From assembly GCF_026547205.1 (NCBI RefSeq), contig NZ_CP106877.1, forward strand, positions 372,001 through 436,000: a stretch of DNA of 64,000 nt, given 5' to 3'. Below are positions 18,898 through 27,230 of this stretch, in pieces. The position numbers were made by a program, and so were the translations under genes. The DNA comes from Fervidibacillus halotolerans (lineage in GTDB: Bacteria; Bacillota; Bacilli; Bacillales; Caldibacillaceae). Positions within the stretch are counted from its first letter, which is position 1; each line of letters begins with the position of its first letter. The notes below the pieces were generated by a model. The model was not told the origin of the DNA. It saw only the letters and a program-made list of their open reading frames with translations, and ran no database searches.

Positions 18898-19795
18898 AAC
18901 ATTACAATATATCCGTAACTCACGTTATGAATATCTTGTAAAAAGAGGAAGCATCTCAAACTATTCTTTTCATATTAAAGATGATGATAAAACGGGAATT
19001 CTTGAGGTGCTTTTTGAAGAGGTCGACTATCCGATTGGTGAAGAACAATTAAAAGAGCTGCTTCTTTCAAAAGGGAACCAGATAGAATTAGAGAAAATCG
19101 AGGAAGTTTTAAACCAGTTAAAAGATGTAGAAATATTATATGAGTTAGGCTACGCTGGCGTGGAAAAGCTACACCTGTGTGTCATCAGTGGAGCAGAGCA
19201 GATCAATATTATCAAAGAAGTTTTGGATAATGAAAATTATGCGGTTGATTACTATAGCTTGGAAAATTTCCCGGATTTAGAAACCGTTTATTTAGATCTT
19301 TATGATGAGGAGCATGCAGGGGAAATTTTTGCTAAATATGATTTTGTTTTGTATTTTAGTCACTGCTTTTCGCCAGGCACCCATTATCAATTAAATAAAA
19401 TCTCTTTAGAACAGAATACGAAATTAATAATCGCGTATTTAGATGGTTATGAAGGCATTATTATTCCATTGCTTAATTTTGAACAGGTCGGTTGCTATAA
19501 CGATTTTGAAATATTAAGAGAATCATCTTTTTACAATTTATTAGACTATCAAGTGATGAAGGAGCATTTAAGCGAAAAAGGCGTAACCGATCAGCAAATG
19601 AACCGGCTTCATTTTAATTTACTAGTGAATCAAACGATTTTGTTGTTGGAACGGTATTCCCGTTATACATCGATTAATTACTATGCGTACTCTCTCGATT
19701 TTGAACGAATGGTTTATACAAAAACACGTTTATTAAAGTTCCCGAAATGTCCAAGCTGCCAGGGGGATAAAAATCTCGTACATCCATTTTTATAA
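18881..19795 (+). CDS. TOMM cyclodehydratase partner, SagC/McbB-like C protein
   Basis: 304 residues. The N-terminal 80 residues look like the winged-helix peptide-clamp (RRE-type) domain of cyclodehydratase C proteins. The middle is a ThiF/E1-like fold (LHLCVISGAEQINII, KYDFVLYFSH, KLIIAYLDGYEGIIIPLLNFEQVGCYNDF). The C terminus ends with the diagnostic zinc knuckle PKCPSCQG (C290, C293). In this family the protein binds the precursor leader and presents it to the YcaO partner, which converts Cys, Ser and Thr into azolines. Only one CxxC is visible, so zinc binding may be reduced or shared. It overlaps the preceding gene and sits 15 bases before the next. Confidence 0.75.
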   Translation: MLQLNKTLQYIRNSRYEYLVKRGSISNYSFHIKDDDKTGILEVLFEEVDYPIGEEQLKELLLSKGNQIELEKIEEVLNQLKDVEILYELGYAGVEKLHLCVISGAEQINIIKEVLDNENYAVDYYSLENFPDLETVYLDLYDEEHAGEIFAKYDFVLYFSHCFSPGTHYQLNKISLEQNTKLIIAYLDGYEGIIIPLLNFEQVGCYNDFEILRESSFYNLLDYQVMKEHLSEKGVTDQQMNRLHFNLLVNQTILLLERYSRYTSINYYAYSLDFERMVYTKTRLLKFPKCPSCQGDKNLVHPFL

Positions 19796-19810
19796 GCGAG
19801 GAGAAGGAAA

Positions 19811-20623
19811 ATGGATAAGTCGATCGTTGCCATGTTTTTTGCAGAACAAGAAAGAAGTTTTAGTAACGAAGAAATCGCGCTTTTCAAACGTTATATTGAA
19901 GAAAATGTTGTTCATACGGATAATACTTTTGAGTTTTTCGAGGAAAATTTGTCCTATTATGCCTTTCGCTATACAAGTGAGTATTATTTTTCACCGGCTG
20001 AATATTTCCACGTAAACGCGGACCTTATAAAAACCAATGAATTGATGAAAAATATGATGCTTTATGAACGGGCCATTGAATGGCACAACCAGACCGTTCA
20101 TCCACAAAACTCGGAATATGTACTGAAAAAAGAAAAATATATTGATATTGTAGATGCTCCTGAACGGGTCCGGTTGATTAGCGAGTTCCTCAATCGATTT
20201 GATCAAAGAGATTATTTTATAACGGATTTACTAATTTATATAGAGGGAGAAATATACAAATATTTGCCGAAAAAAGAATTTCTTTTTAAATGGAAAAACC
20301 AGGATGCTACCATGATGGAAAAATTGATGGAACAAAATTATTTTAGCATCGAAACATTAGAACCGACCCTTTTGCAAGAGAAAAATCCCATTCTCATATT
20401 TCCCATCTTTATTCCGATCAGGAAAATGCTGTTTTTCGGCGAATTCGGTTATAAAAGTAGTCTCATTGAATATGGGAAATTGTTGCAAAGAATTAGGGGG
20501 TTTTTTGATGAACAAAACACTGCATATGCCATGATTGAACTCTTTGAAAATCATAAACTGAACGTTCTACTTGGTCTCGATGGTGTCGAACGAAGCATTC
20601 AGGCATTTTTTGTCGCAAAATAA
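19811..20623 (+). CDS. Probable degenerate SagB/nitroreductase-fold partner
   Basis: 270 residues, GAGGAGAAGG ribosome binding site. No standard catalytic motif is seen. The C terminus, from about 235, resembles the end of SagB-type dehydrogenases: a helix, then NVLLGLDGVERSIQAFFVAK, comparable with the common LLGLDGEE...LAVG ending. The position is directly before the true SagB. The hydrophobic strand NPILIFPIFIPIRKMLFFGEFG fits a dimerising nitroreductase-like core. My inference is a paralogous, catalytically silent subunit pairing with the FMN dehydrogenase. It could instead be an unrelated scaffold protein. The SagB-like active-site residues (Arg-x-Ser-x-Arg, Lys-Tyr) are missing. Confidence 0.45.
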   Translation: MDKSIVAMFFAEQERSFSNEEIALFKRYIEENVVHTDNTFEFFEENLSYYAFRYTSEYYFSPAEYFHVNADLIKTNELMKNMMLYERAIEWHNQTVHPQNSEYVLKKEKYIDIVDAPERVRLISEFLNRFDQRDYFITDLLIYIEGEIYKYLPKKEFLFKWKNQDATMMEKLMEQNYFSIETLEPTLLQEKNPILIFPIFIPIRKMLFFGEFGYKSSLIEYGKLLQRIRGFFDEQNTAYAMIELFENHKLNVLLGLDGVERSIQAFFVAK

Positions 20624-20647
20624 CTAGTATTTAAAGGAGCGAAAATC

Positions 20648-21502
20648 ATGCAGGATGTGAAAATGGAAGGGACCCGGATCAATGAAGTCCGTGATCAGAT
20701 TCAAGCCGTACGTGAAGTTCTCCTGAATAGTACGGATTTCGATCATCTAAAAGTAATCCATGAAATTATCGATGATACTCCTTATAAAACGAGAAATTTC
20801 ATGAAATATATGCATGATGAATATTACATCGAACATCAAAGAAAAGACATTATCGAAAAAAGTCTACGCAAGTATCCTTTAAAGGTGAATCATAGCAAAA
20901 TCCAAAACAAAGATATTTTTACAATAATCGCCAATCGGCATTCTCTCAGAGATTATGCCAATAATGAAGTTGATTTTGAAGTGTTCAGCAACATCATTCA
21001 CTACAGTTTCGGGGTGAAATATTGGGGAATGGGGGCTTACAATCAGAAGCGATTTCCCTTTAAATATACCAATAGCCAGGGAGGCCTGAACTATCTAGAT
21101 TTATATATCATCGTTAACAAAGTCGAGAAACTGGAAAAAGGATTATACTACTACGATTTTATTCGTGATGAACTTTGTCTCATCGATCAGGGGAATATGC
21201 GACCATTAATTAACGAAATCAATTATCAAAACGAGTTCACTGTTTATAGCAATTTTGTCTGCTTGATTGTTGCCGATATGGAAAGGGTAGTACCGAAATA
21301 TTATAAGCGTGCCTATCGTTTTGCTCATATTGACACGGGAATTTTGGCCGCCTATTTGCAATTATTGGCTGAATACCACGGACTTGGTTCTTGTTGTTTG
21401 GCTGGATATCTGGAGCATAAAATCGAGGATTTATTAGGATTAAATAGTAATCAATATCCGATTTTGTGCATGAGCTTTGGTTATCCACCAGAGGAGATTT
21501 AA
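20648..21502 (+). CDS. SagB-type FMN-dependent azoline dehydrogenase
   Basis: 284 residues. An N-terminal helical extension (1-90) precedes the nitroreductase-fold domain. ANRHSLRDY near 95-103 binds FMN phosphate. NSQGGLNYLDLYIIV corresponds to the family PSAGGLYPLEIYVV. GLYYYDF is conserved. KYYKRAYRFAHIDTGILAAYLQLL carries the Lys and Tyr positions expected in the active site, followed by HGLGSCCLAGY. In TOMM pathways it oxidises azolines to aromatic thiazoles and oxazoles with FMN. The start has AAAGGAGCG upstream. It ends 1 base before the protease gene, so it is tightly coupled. Confidence 0.87.
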   Translation: MQDVKMEGTRINEVRDQIQAVREVLLNSTDFDHLKVIHEIIDDTPYKTRNFMKYMHDEYYIEHQRKDIIEKSLRKYPLKVNHSKIQNKDIFTIIANRHSLRDYANNEVDFEVFSNIIHYSFGVKYWGMGAYNQKRFPFKYTNSQGGLNYLDLYIIVNKVEKLEKGLYYYDFIRDELCLIDQGNMRPLINEINYQNEFTVYSNFVCLIVADMERVVPKYYKRAYRFAHIDTGILAAYLQLLAEYHGLGSCCLAGYLEHKIEDLLGLNSNQYPILCMSFGYPPEEI

Positions 21503-22111
21503 ATGGTAATTTTCATTGAAATCCTGGTTCTTCTTGTGACCATTTTATGGTTGAAGTGGCGAAAAGTTCAATATCCGTTTCTTTATGTCGGTTTATTAAT
21601 CTTATCATGCCTGGTTAATCGATTTTATTTCGGTTCCTTTCTCCCAGATTTTACCTGGTTCCTTTGGGATTTTGTTACCCTTTTTATCGTAGTCATTCTT
21701 GGAATGGTGTTTTTTGTAGTTGATTTTATCGTACTGAATATGATCAAGGGAAAGGTCTTGATCCTCGATTTTCTCTACATTATATTAAAAGGGAAATTAC
21801 AGTGGCGAGTATTTCTCCTTTCATCTTTTATATCCGTCTTTGAAGAGTTATTGTTTCGTTATTATATGCTAACGAGCGAAGCGATGCCTTTTATCCTTCT
21901 TTTAATTATAAGCAGTCTCTGTTTCGGCCTCGTACATATTTTCTTCTCAACTTATGATATATTTTCCAAAACCGTATTAGGTTTTGTCTGCGGGATTTTG
22001 TTTCTATTGACTGATCACATTCTCTTCCCGATTGTTTTTCACGTTACTTATAACTTATTCGCTTCTAAAGAAAAATCTTATTCAATGGAGGTTGGCAATC
22101 TTGGCGATTGA
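21503..22111 (+). CDS. CPBP-family membrane protease (SagE-like)
   Basis: 202 residues with six or so membrane helices. It has the full CPBP (Abi/CAAX-like) active site: E114-E115-x3-R119 (FEELLFRYY), FGLVH with H145, and H180-x3-N184 (HVTYN). In streptolysin S-type clusters the corresponding SagE protein is thought to remove the leader and/or give self-immunity. Here the precursor has a Pro-Gly-Gly before its core, consistent with cleavage after GG. Its last 11 bases overlap the ABC ATPase gene, which indicates translational coupling. Confidence 0.82.
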   Translation: MVIFIEILVLLVTILWLKWRKVQYPFLYVGLLILSCLVNRFYFGSFLPDFTWFLWDFVTLFIVVILGMVFFVVDFIVLNMIKGKVLILDFLYIILKGKLQWRVFLLSSFISVFEELLFRYYMLTSEAMPFILLLIISSLCFGLVHIFFSTYDIFSKTVLGFVCGILFLLTDHILFPIVFHVTYNLFASKEKSYSMEVGNLGD

Positions 22112-22997
22112 AATTCGCAATTTGCGGAAAACATACGGGGACAAGAAAGTTTTAGACGATATTAATATCGTGATCGATCAACAAGGTGTTTATTTAATTG
22201 CCGGTCCGAATGGGAGTGGAAAGACGACCCTGTTAGAAATACTGGTAGGACTTAGGAAAATGGATCACGGTCAAGTACGAATTCATCAAGTATCATCTGA
22301 TGATGTGAAAATAAAAAAAATGGTAGGCTTTTTAACCCAGCAAAACACGTTACGCCGAAATGTCACGGTAAGGGAAGAATTAAATCACGTCAAAGAACTG
22401 TTTGGATTGAAAATCGATACATACCAGTATCTGGAAAAATTCAAATTACAGGAATACTATGATCAAAAAACTAAAAATTTATCTGGTGGAACGAAAAGAA
22501 GATTATTAATTGCCATGTTGTTTATGCCCGGGTATGAAATTATCGTTCTCGATGAACCGGTTTCCGGGCTCGATACGTACAGTCGCGATGAAATCTGGAA
22601 CTTGATCCGGGAATATGCCGAAAATCATATCGTCATCGTGTCCGACCATTATTTGAATCAAGCCGCTCAATATAGTGATTATATCTTCCTTATTAATAAA
22701 GGAAAAATTGTTTTAGAAGGGAAAACAGAGCAGATCTTAAAAGAATTCCAACATGATTATGTCATAAAAACGAGAAGAAAAAATCACGAAGAGTTGCTGA
22801 AAATGATAAAAAGGAAAGAAATTTTACGCAACTTAAAGGTCTCGGGTTCCGTTTACAACTATTTTATCAATCGTGAAGACTATGACGACGTAAAATGCTT
22901 GCTTTCCCATCAAAAATTTCGCTTACATCCTGTGAATTTGGAAGATATATATTTTTACCATACCGGAGAACTGTTAAAAGAAGTGGAGGAAGTTTGA
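22101..22997 (+). CDS. ABC transporter ATPase of the TOMM cluster (SagG-like)
   Basis: 298 residues from TTG 22101, chosen because GGAGGTTGG at 22087 is 9 bases upstream. An upstream ATG in frame has no such site. Walker A is GPNGSGKT (35-42), the Q-loop is at TQQN (about 79-82), the signature LSGGTKRR at about 127-134, Walker B IIVLDEP at about 147-153, and the H-switch in VSDHYLN. It is a typical ABC-2-type export ATPase with a 70-residue C-terminal extension. It pairs with the permease that begins right after its stop. The likely role is export of, and immunity to, the modified peptide. Confidence 0.85.
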   Translation: MAIEIRNLRKTYGDKKVLDDINIVIDQQGVYLIAGPNGSGKTTLLEILVGLRKMDHGQVRIHQVSSDDVKIKKMVGFLTQQNTLRRNVTVREELNHVKELFGLKIDTYQYLEKFKLQEYYDQKTKNLSGGTKRRLLIAMLFMPGYEIIVLDEPVSGLDTYSRDEIWNLIREYAENHIVIVSDHYLNQAAQYSDYIFLINKGKIVLEGKTEQILKEFQHDYVIKTRRKNHEELLKMIKRKEILRNLKVSGSVYNYFINREDYDDVKCLLSHQKFRLHPVNLEDIYFYHTGELLKEVEEV

Positions 22998-23756
22998 GTG
23001 GAAAAAGCACTTGCTTTCATCAAAATTGAATTAAAAGCATTACTCAGGGAACCTGTCTCGATCTTCTTCATGGTGATTCTTCCCATAATCTTAACCGTCG
23101 TATTTGGCGGAACCTTCGGTGATGAAATGACCCCATACGGTGAAAATGTGAAAGGAATTGATATGGTTGTTCCTGTCAATATCGTATTCCTATTAGCGAA
23201 TGCGGGATTGATGGGAATTCCGATTACCATTTTGGAGTTAAAGGAGCAGGGAGTATTAAAACGCTACAGTACGTATCCGATCAACCTTCGTTTCTATTTT
23301 CTATCCCTGGCCTTTACTTTTGCACTAGTCAGTCTACTATCAACCTTTTTGTTCGGTGCTTTGGCGTTTATCCGTTACAATGCATCATTCTACATGAACT
23401 TTTGGGAATGTATCCTTTTCATTTTCGCATACTCCTGGATCATTTTGATCTTTTATTCGATCGGTTTCTTATTTGCCTTGTTTATTAAATCTGCGCGTAC
23501 AGCCAGTATCGTAACATCGGGTTTTTTCCTGGCGATGATTTTCACATCCGGCGTTGCGCTGCCTTTAGATTCATTACCTGAATACGTGCAGTTTGTTGCT
23601 AAAATATTTCCGATGTCCCACAGCATTGAATTTGTGCAATACTTATGGATTAGTGAATTGTCCTTTAACGAGCATTTTGCTCATATTATTTACCTCTTAG
23701 TCGCTGGAATAGTCATGTTAATTGTATTGAGGAGTGTAAAAATACGATGGGATTAG
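22998..23756 (+). CDS. ABC-2-type permease of the TOMM cluster (SagH/I-like)
   Basis: 252 residues with six membrane helices, starting with GTG directly after the ATPase stop (GGAGG upstream). The N terminus KIELKALLREPVSIFFMVILPIIL and the Pro-rich PMSHSIEFVQYLW segment near the end are characteristic of ABC-2 permeases. Streptolysin S clusters have two permeases (SagH, SagI); here there is one, so it would act as a homodimer. The end overlaps the YcaO gene by 10 bases. Confidence 0.82.
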   Translation: MEKALAFIKIELKALLREPVSIFFMVILPIILTVVFGGTFGDEMTPYGENVKGIDMVVPVNIVFLLANAGLMGIPITILELKEQGVLKRYSTYPINLRFYFLSLAFTFALVSLLSTFLFGALAFIRYNASFYMNFWECILFIFAYSWIILIFYSIGFLFALFIKSARTASIVTSGFFLAMIFTSGVALPLDSLPEYVQFVAKIFPMSHSIEFVQYLWISELSFNEHFAHIIYLLVAGIVMLIVLRSVKIRWD

Positions 23757-25173
23757 AAAAACGTCGTGCCCCGGTCACCATAACCATATTGAATAAAAGA
23801 AAAATTTCCGAGCCCCAGCAATTTCAATACGAAGATTATGTCAATTATAAGGAGATGATGAGCTATCTAGGTTATTTTAACTTAATAAAAAAATTGGATC
23901 TTGTTTTCGCTCCTTCAACAGAACTTCCTCTTTTTATCGGAAACTGCGAGTTTATGAATATTAATTACTTTTTCAATTACTTACAGCGTCAAACGAGCAT
24001 GTCCGTAAAATTAAATGAATCGATTTTTGCCGGCGGTAAAGGATTCACCATGTATAAGGCGATTTGCTCGTCACTAGGTGAGGCTTTTGAACGGTTAATT
24101 GCCTGCCTTGAATATTTTCTACAAAAAGATCACCTCGTAAAAGGAAGTTACAATGAATTACTTGAACTGGGGTTGAATGCGGTTCACCCATCCAATCTGA
24201 AATTTTTTGCGGATGAACATTTGCTACAAGAAGATTTTCCATTTGATGATTTTGACGAAGAAACTCCCCTAACCTGGATCAAAATGGAAGAGTTAGTTAG
24301 CGGGAAAGAAGTTTACGTCCCGGCAAGCATTATATTGATGTATTACCAGCCGGAGATGAGAGGAGAGCAAAGAGTTGGCTATGCTACATCGGGAGGCTTA
24401 ACATCCCATTATTTAGAGGAGAAAGGAATTGAGCATGGATTAACGGAAATTATTGAAAGAAGCGAGATCAATTTATCCTGGTACTGCCATATCAAGCCGG
24501 AAGAAATCATTATCGATGATATAAAAGATAAAAGACTGCAAAAATATGAATCTTATATTAAGGAGAAAAAGATTCGTTTCTTTAGACACAATGTCGATCA
24601 GCAAAATTTCCACGTTGTAACGGCGATGTCATTCGATAAAGACTTGACCAAGTATTCTTTTAATACAGGTGGGGGCATCTCTTATGATATCGAAAAGGCA
24701 ATATTAGCCGCATTGGAAGAGTATGCGCAATCGGTAAATAATACAAGGAAAATTGTGTAGCGCCAGATTGGTTAACGTCGGTTTACTCTAACGGTTTTCT
24801 CGATGTGGAAGAAGATGATGATCCACGGAATTTCAAAACTTTCTATCAGGCGGTTTCTTACTACGGTCTGGAAAGGAATCGACATAAACTGGATTGGTAT
24901 GTAGAAGGAAACGCGCGCCGTACTTTATCGGAGATCAGGGATGAACAAACGAAATACGATATTTGGCAATTTATGCAGTTATATAATATAAACCCGCTTA
25001 TTTCACGTCTGGAAATGGCAAGACAATTCAAGCACATTTATATCTCAAAGGTATATATGTTAGAGTTTGCGCCGGCTTTTATCGCTGGTTTCCCGGCATT
25101 AGGTCACCCGAAATATAAAAAATATCTGCCTGAAGAGGCAGAGCTCAATAAAGAAATATTACCTTATCCGTAA
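23747..25173 (+). pseudogene. YcaO-type cyclodehydratase (SagD-like), single-base frameshift
   Basis: The first 337 codons carry all ATP-site elements: AGGKG at 95-99, GEAFER at 111-116, a glycine loop TSGGLTSHY, HGLTEIIERSE, and GGGISYDIEKAILAALEEYAQ (about 306-326). The frame then ends at TAG 24758. The rest of the protein continues in the -1 frame: NCVAPDWLTSVYSNGFLDVE and on to a C-terminal LPYP, reminiscent of the PxPxP tail required in this family. Restoring one A in the AAAA run at 24749-24752 joins the two frames (AGG AAA AAT TGT GTA). Without it the enzyme loses about 140 residues. A sequencing error is possible. The start overlaps the permease. Confidence 0.85.
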
Positions 25174-25234
25174 TTGCTTTCCTTAATAATCCGTTATGCC
25201 TCGTTTCAACCATATTTGAAAGGAGGTGATTCGG

Positions 25235-25351
25235 ATGCGGATTATCAGGAAAGTCGAGGACCAAAAAGACTTCCATGCAAGCGCCATTTCTCCGGGTGGC
25301 TGGTGCTGCTCTTGTTGTTGCTGGTGCTGGGCAACCATCAAATTAGCATGA
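25235..25351 (+). CDS. Streptolysin S-like TOMM precursor peptide
   Basis: 38 codons, ATG 25235, stop TGA 25349-25351, preceded by a textbook AAAGGAGGTGAT at 25219-25230. The charged 22-residue leader begins MRIIRKVEDQKDFH and ends AISPGG. The core is WCCSCCCWCWATIKLA: six Cys, one Ser and one Thr as possible azole sites, and three Trp. SagA of streptolysin S has the same layout, VAPGG followed by a Cys-rich run. The SagC-recognition FxxxB motif is only partly matched (FHASAI). It is last in the cluster, 61 bases after the YcaO stop, and is followed by a hairpin. I know of no characterised product with this core. Confidence 0.85.
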   Translation: MRIIRKVEDQKDFHASAISPGGWCCSCCCWCWATIKLA

Positions 25352-25359
25352 TTCAGAGG

Positions 25360-25412
25360 AAGGGGGTACATTACTGTACCCTCTTACTTCTATATTATAT
25401 GCTTTTTTTAGC
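25360..25412 (+). terminator. Terminator of the TOMM cluster
   Basis: An 11-bp stem (AAGGGGGTACA with TGTACCCTCTT, one G-T pair, loop TTAC) nine bases after the precursor stop. A T-rich tail ending GCTTTTTTT follows. Confidence 0.65.
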
Positions 25413-25479
25413 GAAATTAACCTTTTTATTGTTCATGCAAAATTGCATTTCTAATGGTGATCGTTAATTGTCAATTGGA

Positions 25480-26538
25480 TTACATATCCCCGCTAACTTT
25501 GACAACAATTTTTGCTTGCTTTGGATCGTTGGCAAGCGACTGGAATCCTTCTTCAACGAGATCATCCAGTTCAATTTTCTTAGTCATAATCGGTTCGAAA
25601 TTGAATTCTTCATTTCTTAAAATTTCTAGAGATTCTTTTATGGTCTGTGGTGTATAACCCATGGAGGAGGACAATTTGACCCCACTTGTCATTAATGCTA
25701 ACGGGTTAAATTCGAAGTTTCTTGTGTGCACAGCGATGATGCACACATTTCCTAACGGTCGGGTTACCGCGATCGCCTGATCGAAGGTCGGTTTGACACC
25801 GGCGGCTTCTAAGCTGACATCGACCCCTTGCGGATATTTTTCCCGTAAGTATTCGACAGGATTTACTTTTCCGGAGTTCAGCGCTTCGGTTGCACCGACT
25901 TCTTTAGCCTTTTCGAGTCGTTCCTCTACGAGATCAAATGCATAAATTTCCTTTGCTCCGGCTGCTTTTGCGGCAATGATGGCCAAAAGCTCAATCGGAC
26001 CGCAACTAAAGATGGCGACGACATTCCCTTCTTTTACTCCGGCATGTTTTACAGCTTGATAGGAAACGGATAACGGTTCGGCTAATGCAGCTTTATCGAA
26101 CGGTAGATCTTCCGGAACCGGAATGATGTTTTTTTCATCAATAACTACATATTCAGTGAAAGAACCATCGGTATGGAGTCCGATTGAATAAAAACCGTAG
26201 TAACGGTCGACCGACTCATCGTATTTTCCAGGTAAGACTACCGGATTGATGACAACGCGATCTCCCGGTTTTATACCTGTAACATTTTTTCCAACTTCTT
26301 CGACAACCCCCGATACTTCGTGTCCGAGTACGAGCGGTGTGGTTTCTCCTTTGACTTTGTGCGGTTGATCAACTGGTAACAAAATCGGACCAATTTGCCA
26401 TTCGTGTAGGTCTGTTCCACAAATTCCCGTCCAGGCAACTCTTACCTTTACATCGTTATCGTCAACAGGTTTGACATCTCTATCTTCAATACGTACATCT
26501 TGTTTCCCATACCATACGGCAGCTTTCATTTTTGCCAT
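25480..26538 (-). CDS. Zinc-type alcohol/2,3-butanediol dehydrogenase, atypical
   Basis: 352 residues of the medium-chain dehydrogenase family, closest to (R,R)-butanediol dehydrogenase. Catalytic-zinc ligands are seen in TGICGTDLHEW (Cys), LGHEVSGVVEEVG (His-Glu) and AEPLSVSYQAV (Glu). Two oddities exist. The structural-zinc lobe has none of its four cysteines (NPVVLPGKYDESVDRYYGFYS). The Rossmann GxGxxG loop reads FSCGPIELL, so the first and last glycines are replaced by Ser and Glu. The frame is intact, with GGAGGT before the start. It may be a functional variant with altered cofactor binding or a decaying copy. Confidence 0.78.
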   Translation of the reverse strand: MAKMKAAVWYGKQDVRIEDRDVKPVDDNDVKVRVAWTGICGTDLHEWQIGPILLPVDQPHKVKGETTPLVLGHEVSGVVEEVGKNVTGIKPGDRVVINPVVLPGKYDESVDRYYGFYSIGLHTDGSFTEYVVIDEKNIIPVPEDLPFDKAALAEPLSVSYQAVKHAGVKEGNVVAIFSCGPIELLAIIAAKAAGAKEIYAFDLVEERLEKAKEVGATEALNSGKVNPVEYLREKYPQGVDVSLEAAGVKPTFDQAIAVTRPLGNVCIIAVHTRNFEFNPLALMTSGVKLSSSMGYTPQTIKESLEILRNEEFNFEPIMTKKIELDDLVEEGFQSLANDPKQAKIVVKVSGDM

Positions 26539-26595
26539 AGAATACCTCCTCTAATTCTTTAAAATTATAATTATATTACAATAAATATATTAATA

Positions 26596-27030
26596 TGATG
26601 ATGTATAAAAGTTTGTGTAAAGCATTTTGCTAGACCAAAAGAAAAAAGGTAGGGTATTCTCTGATTTGGATAAAAACACATTCCAGAGAAAGGAGAACCC
26701 TACCTATGTCTAAAAGTATATCGAATGTAGACTGGGCAAATCAACTGGAAAGTGCGATTCGCCAGTTTGTAAAGGAAAAATTAGAACTGATCATGCAAGA
26801 AGAAATGAAAAGTTTCCTTGAAATGGAACAGGCTGGAAGGTCGAATATGAGAAACGGTTACTATCAACGAAATCTAGATAAGCAATATGGCCGGATTGAA
26901 GGTCTTTTGGTCCCAAGAGACCGAAATGGGAATTTCAAACGCAGCTGTTTGCCCCTTACCAACGTCATACTGGCTGGCTTGAGGAAGCCGTCATCAAGAT
27001 GTATCAAAGTGGCATGCGTACGCGGGAAAT
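26596..27030 (+). mobile_element. IS256-family remnant B, left end only
   Basis: It contains the left terminal region (GTTTGTGTAAAGC, then GTAGGGTATTCTCTGATTTGG, the inverted counterpart of remnant A's right end) and the first 250 or so bases of a transposase gene. It stops after ATGCGTACGCGGGAAAT, where homology with remnant A (ATGAGTACACGTGAGAT) ends. Together, A and B contain both ends of one IS256 type, in the same orientation, on either side of the TOMM cluster and the dehydrogenase. Confidence 0.72.
26706..27030 (+). pseudogene. IS256-family transposase, N-terminal fragment
   Basis: ATG 26706 after AAAGGAG. The frame encodes SAIRQFVKEKLELIMQEEM and RNGYYQRNLDKQYGRIEGLL, nearly identical to remnant A. 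It shifts frame after CLPLTN (VILAGLRKPSSRC instead of SGWLEEAVIKMYQS), then stops. No catalytic domain remains. Confidence 0.8.
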
Positions 27031-27230
27031 AAGCTAAAGAGGATAAAATTGGTACTCAAAGGATATTCGGTTCTACGGAGGGAAAAACTGGCGATTATCC
27101 TTTTATAATTGCAAGTCATAGGGTGCGATTCGTCCATCCGGTAAAAGTTATTGATGCGGACCGAAGGAGATGTGAAGGGTGTATACGTATATAAGAAACT
27201 TGCTTTACGTGTACTGTTTGAATCGGGAAA

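Noticed and set aside
24740..24765. Programmed -1 frameshift in the YcaO gene
   Set aside because: The site AGG AAA ATT GTG TAG is not a good slippery heptamer and I see no downstream stimulatory structure. A base deletion or sequencing error is simpler.
25174..25467. 97-codon open frame over the precursor peptide
   Set aside because: It reads the precursor in another frame, has no start site, and becomes Leu-rich nonsense. The 38-codon frame with AAAGGAGGTGAT is the credible gene.
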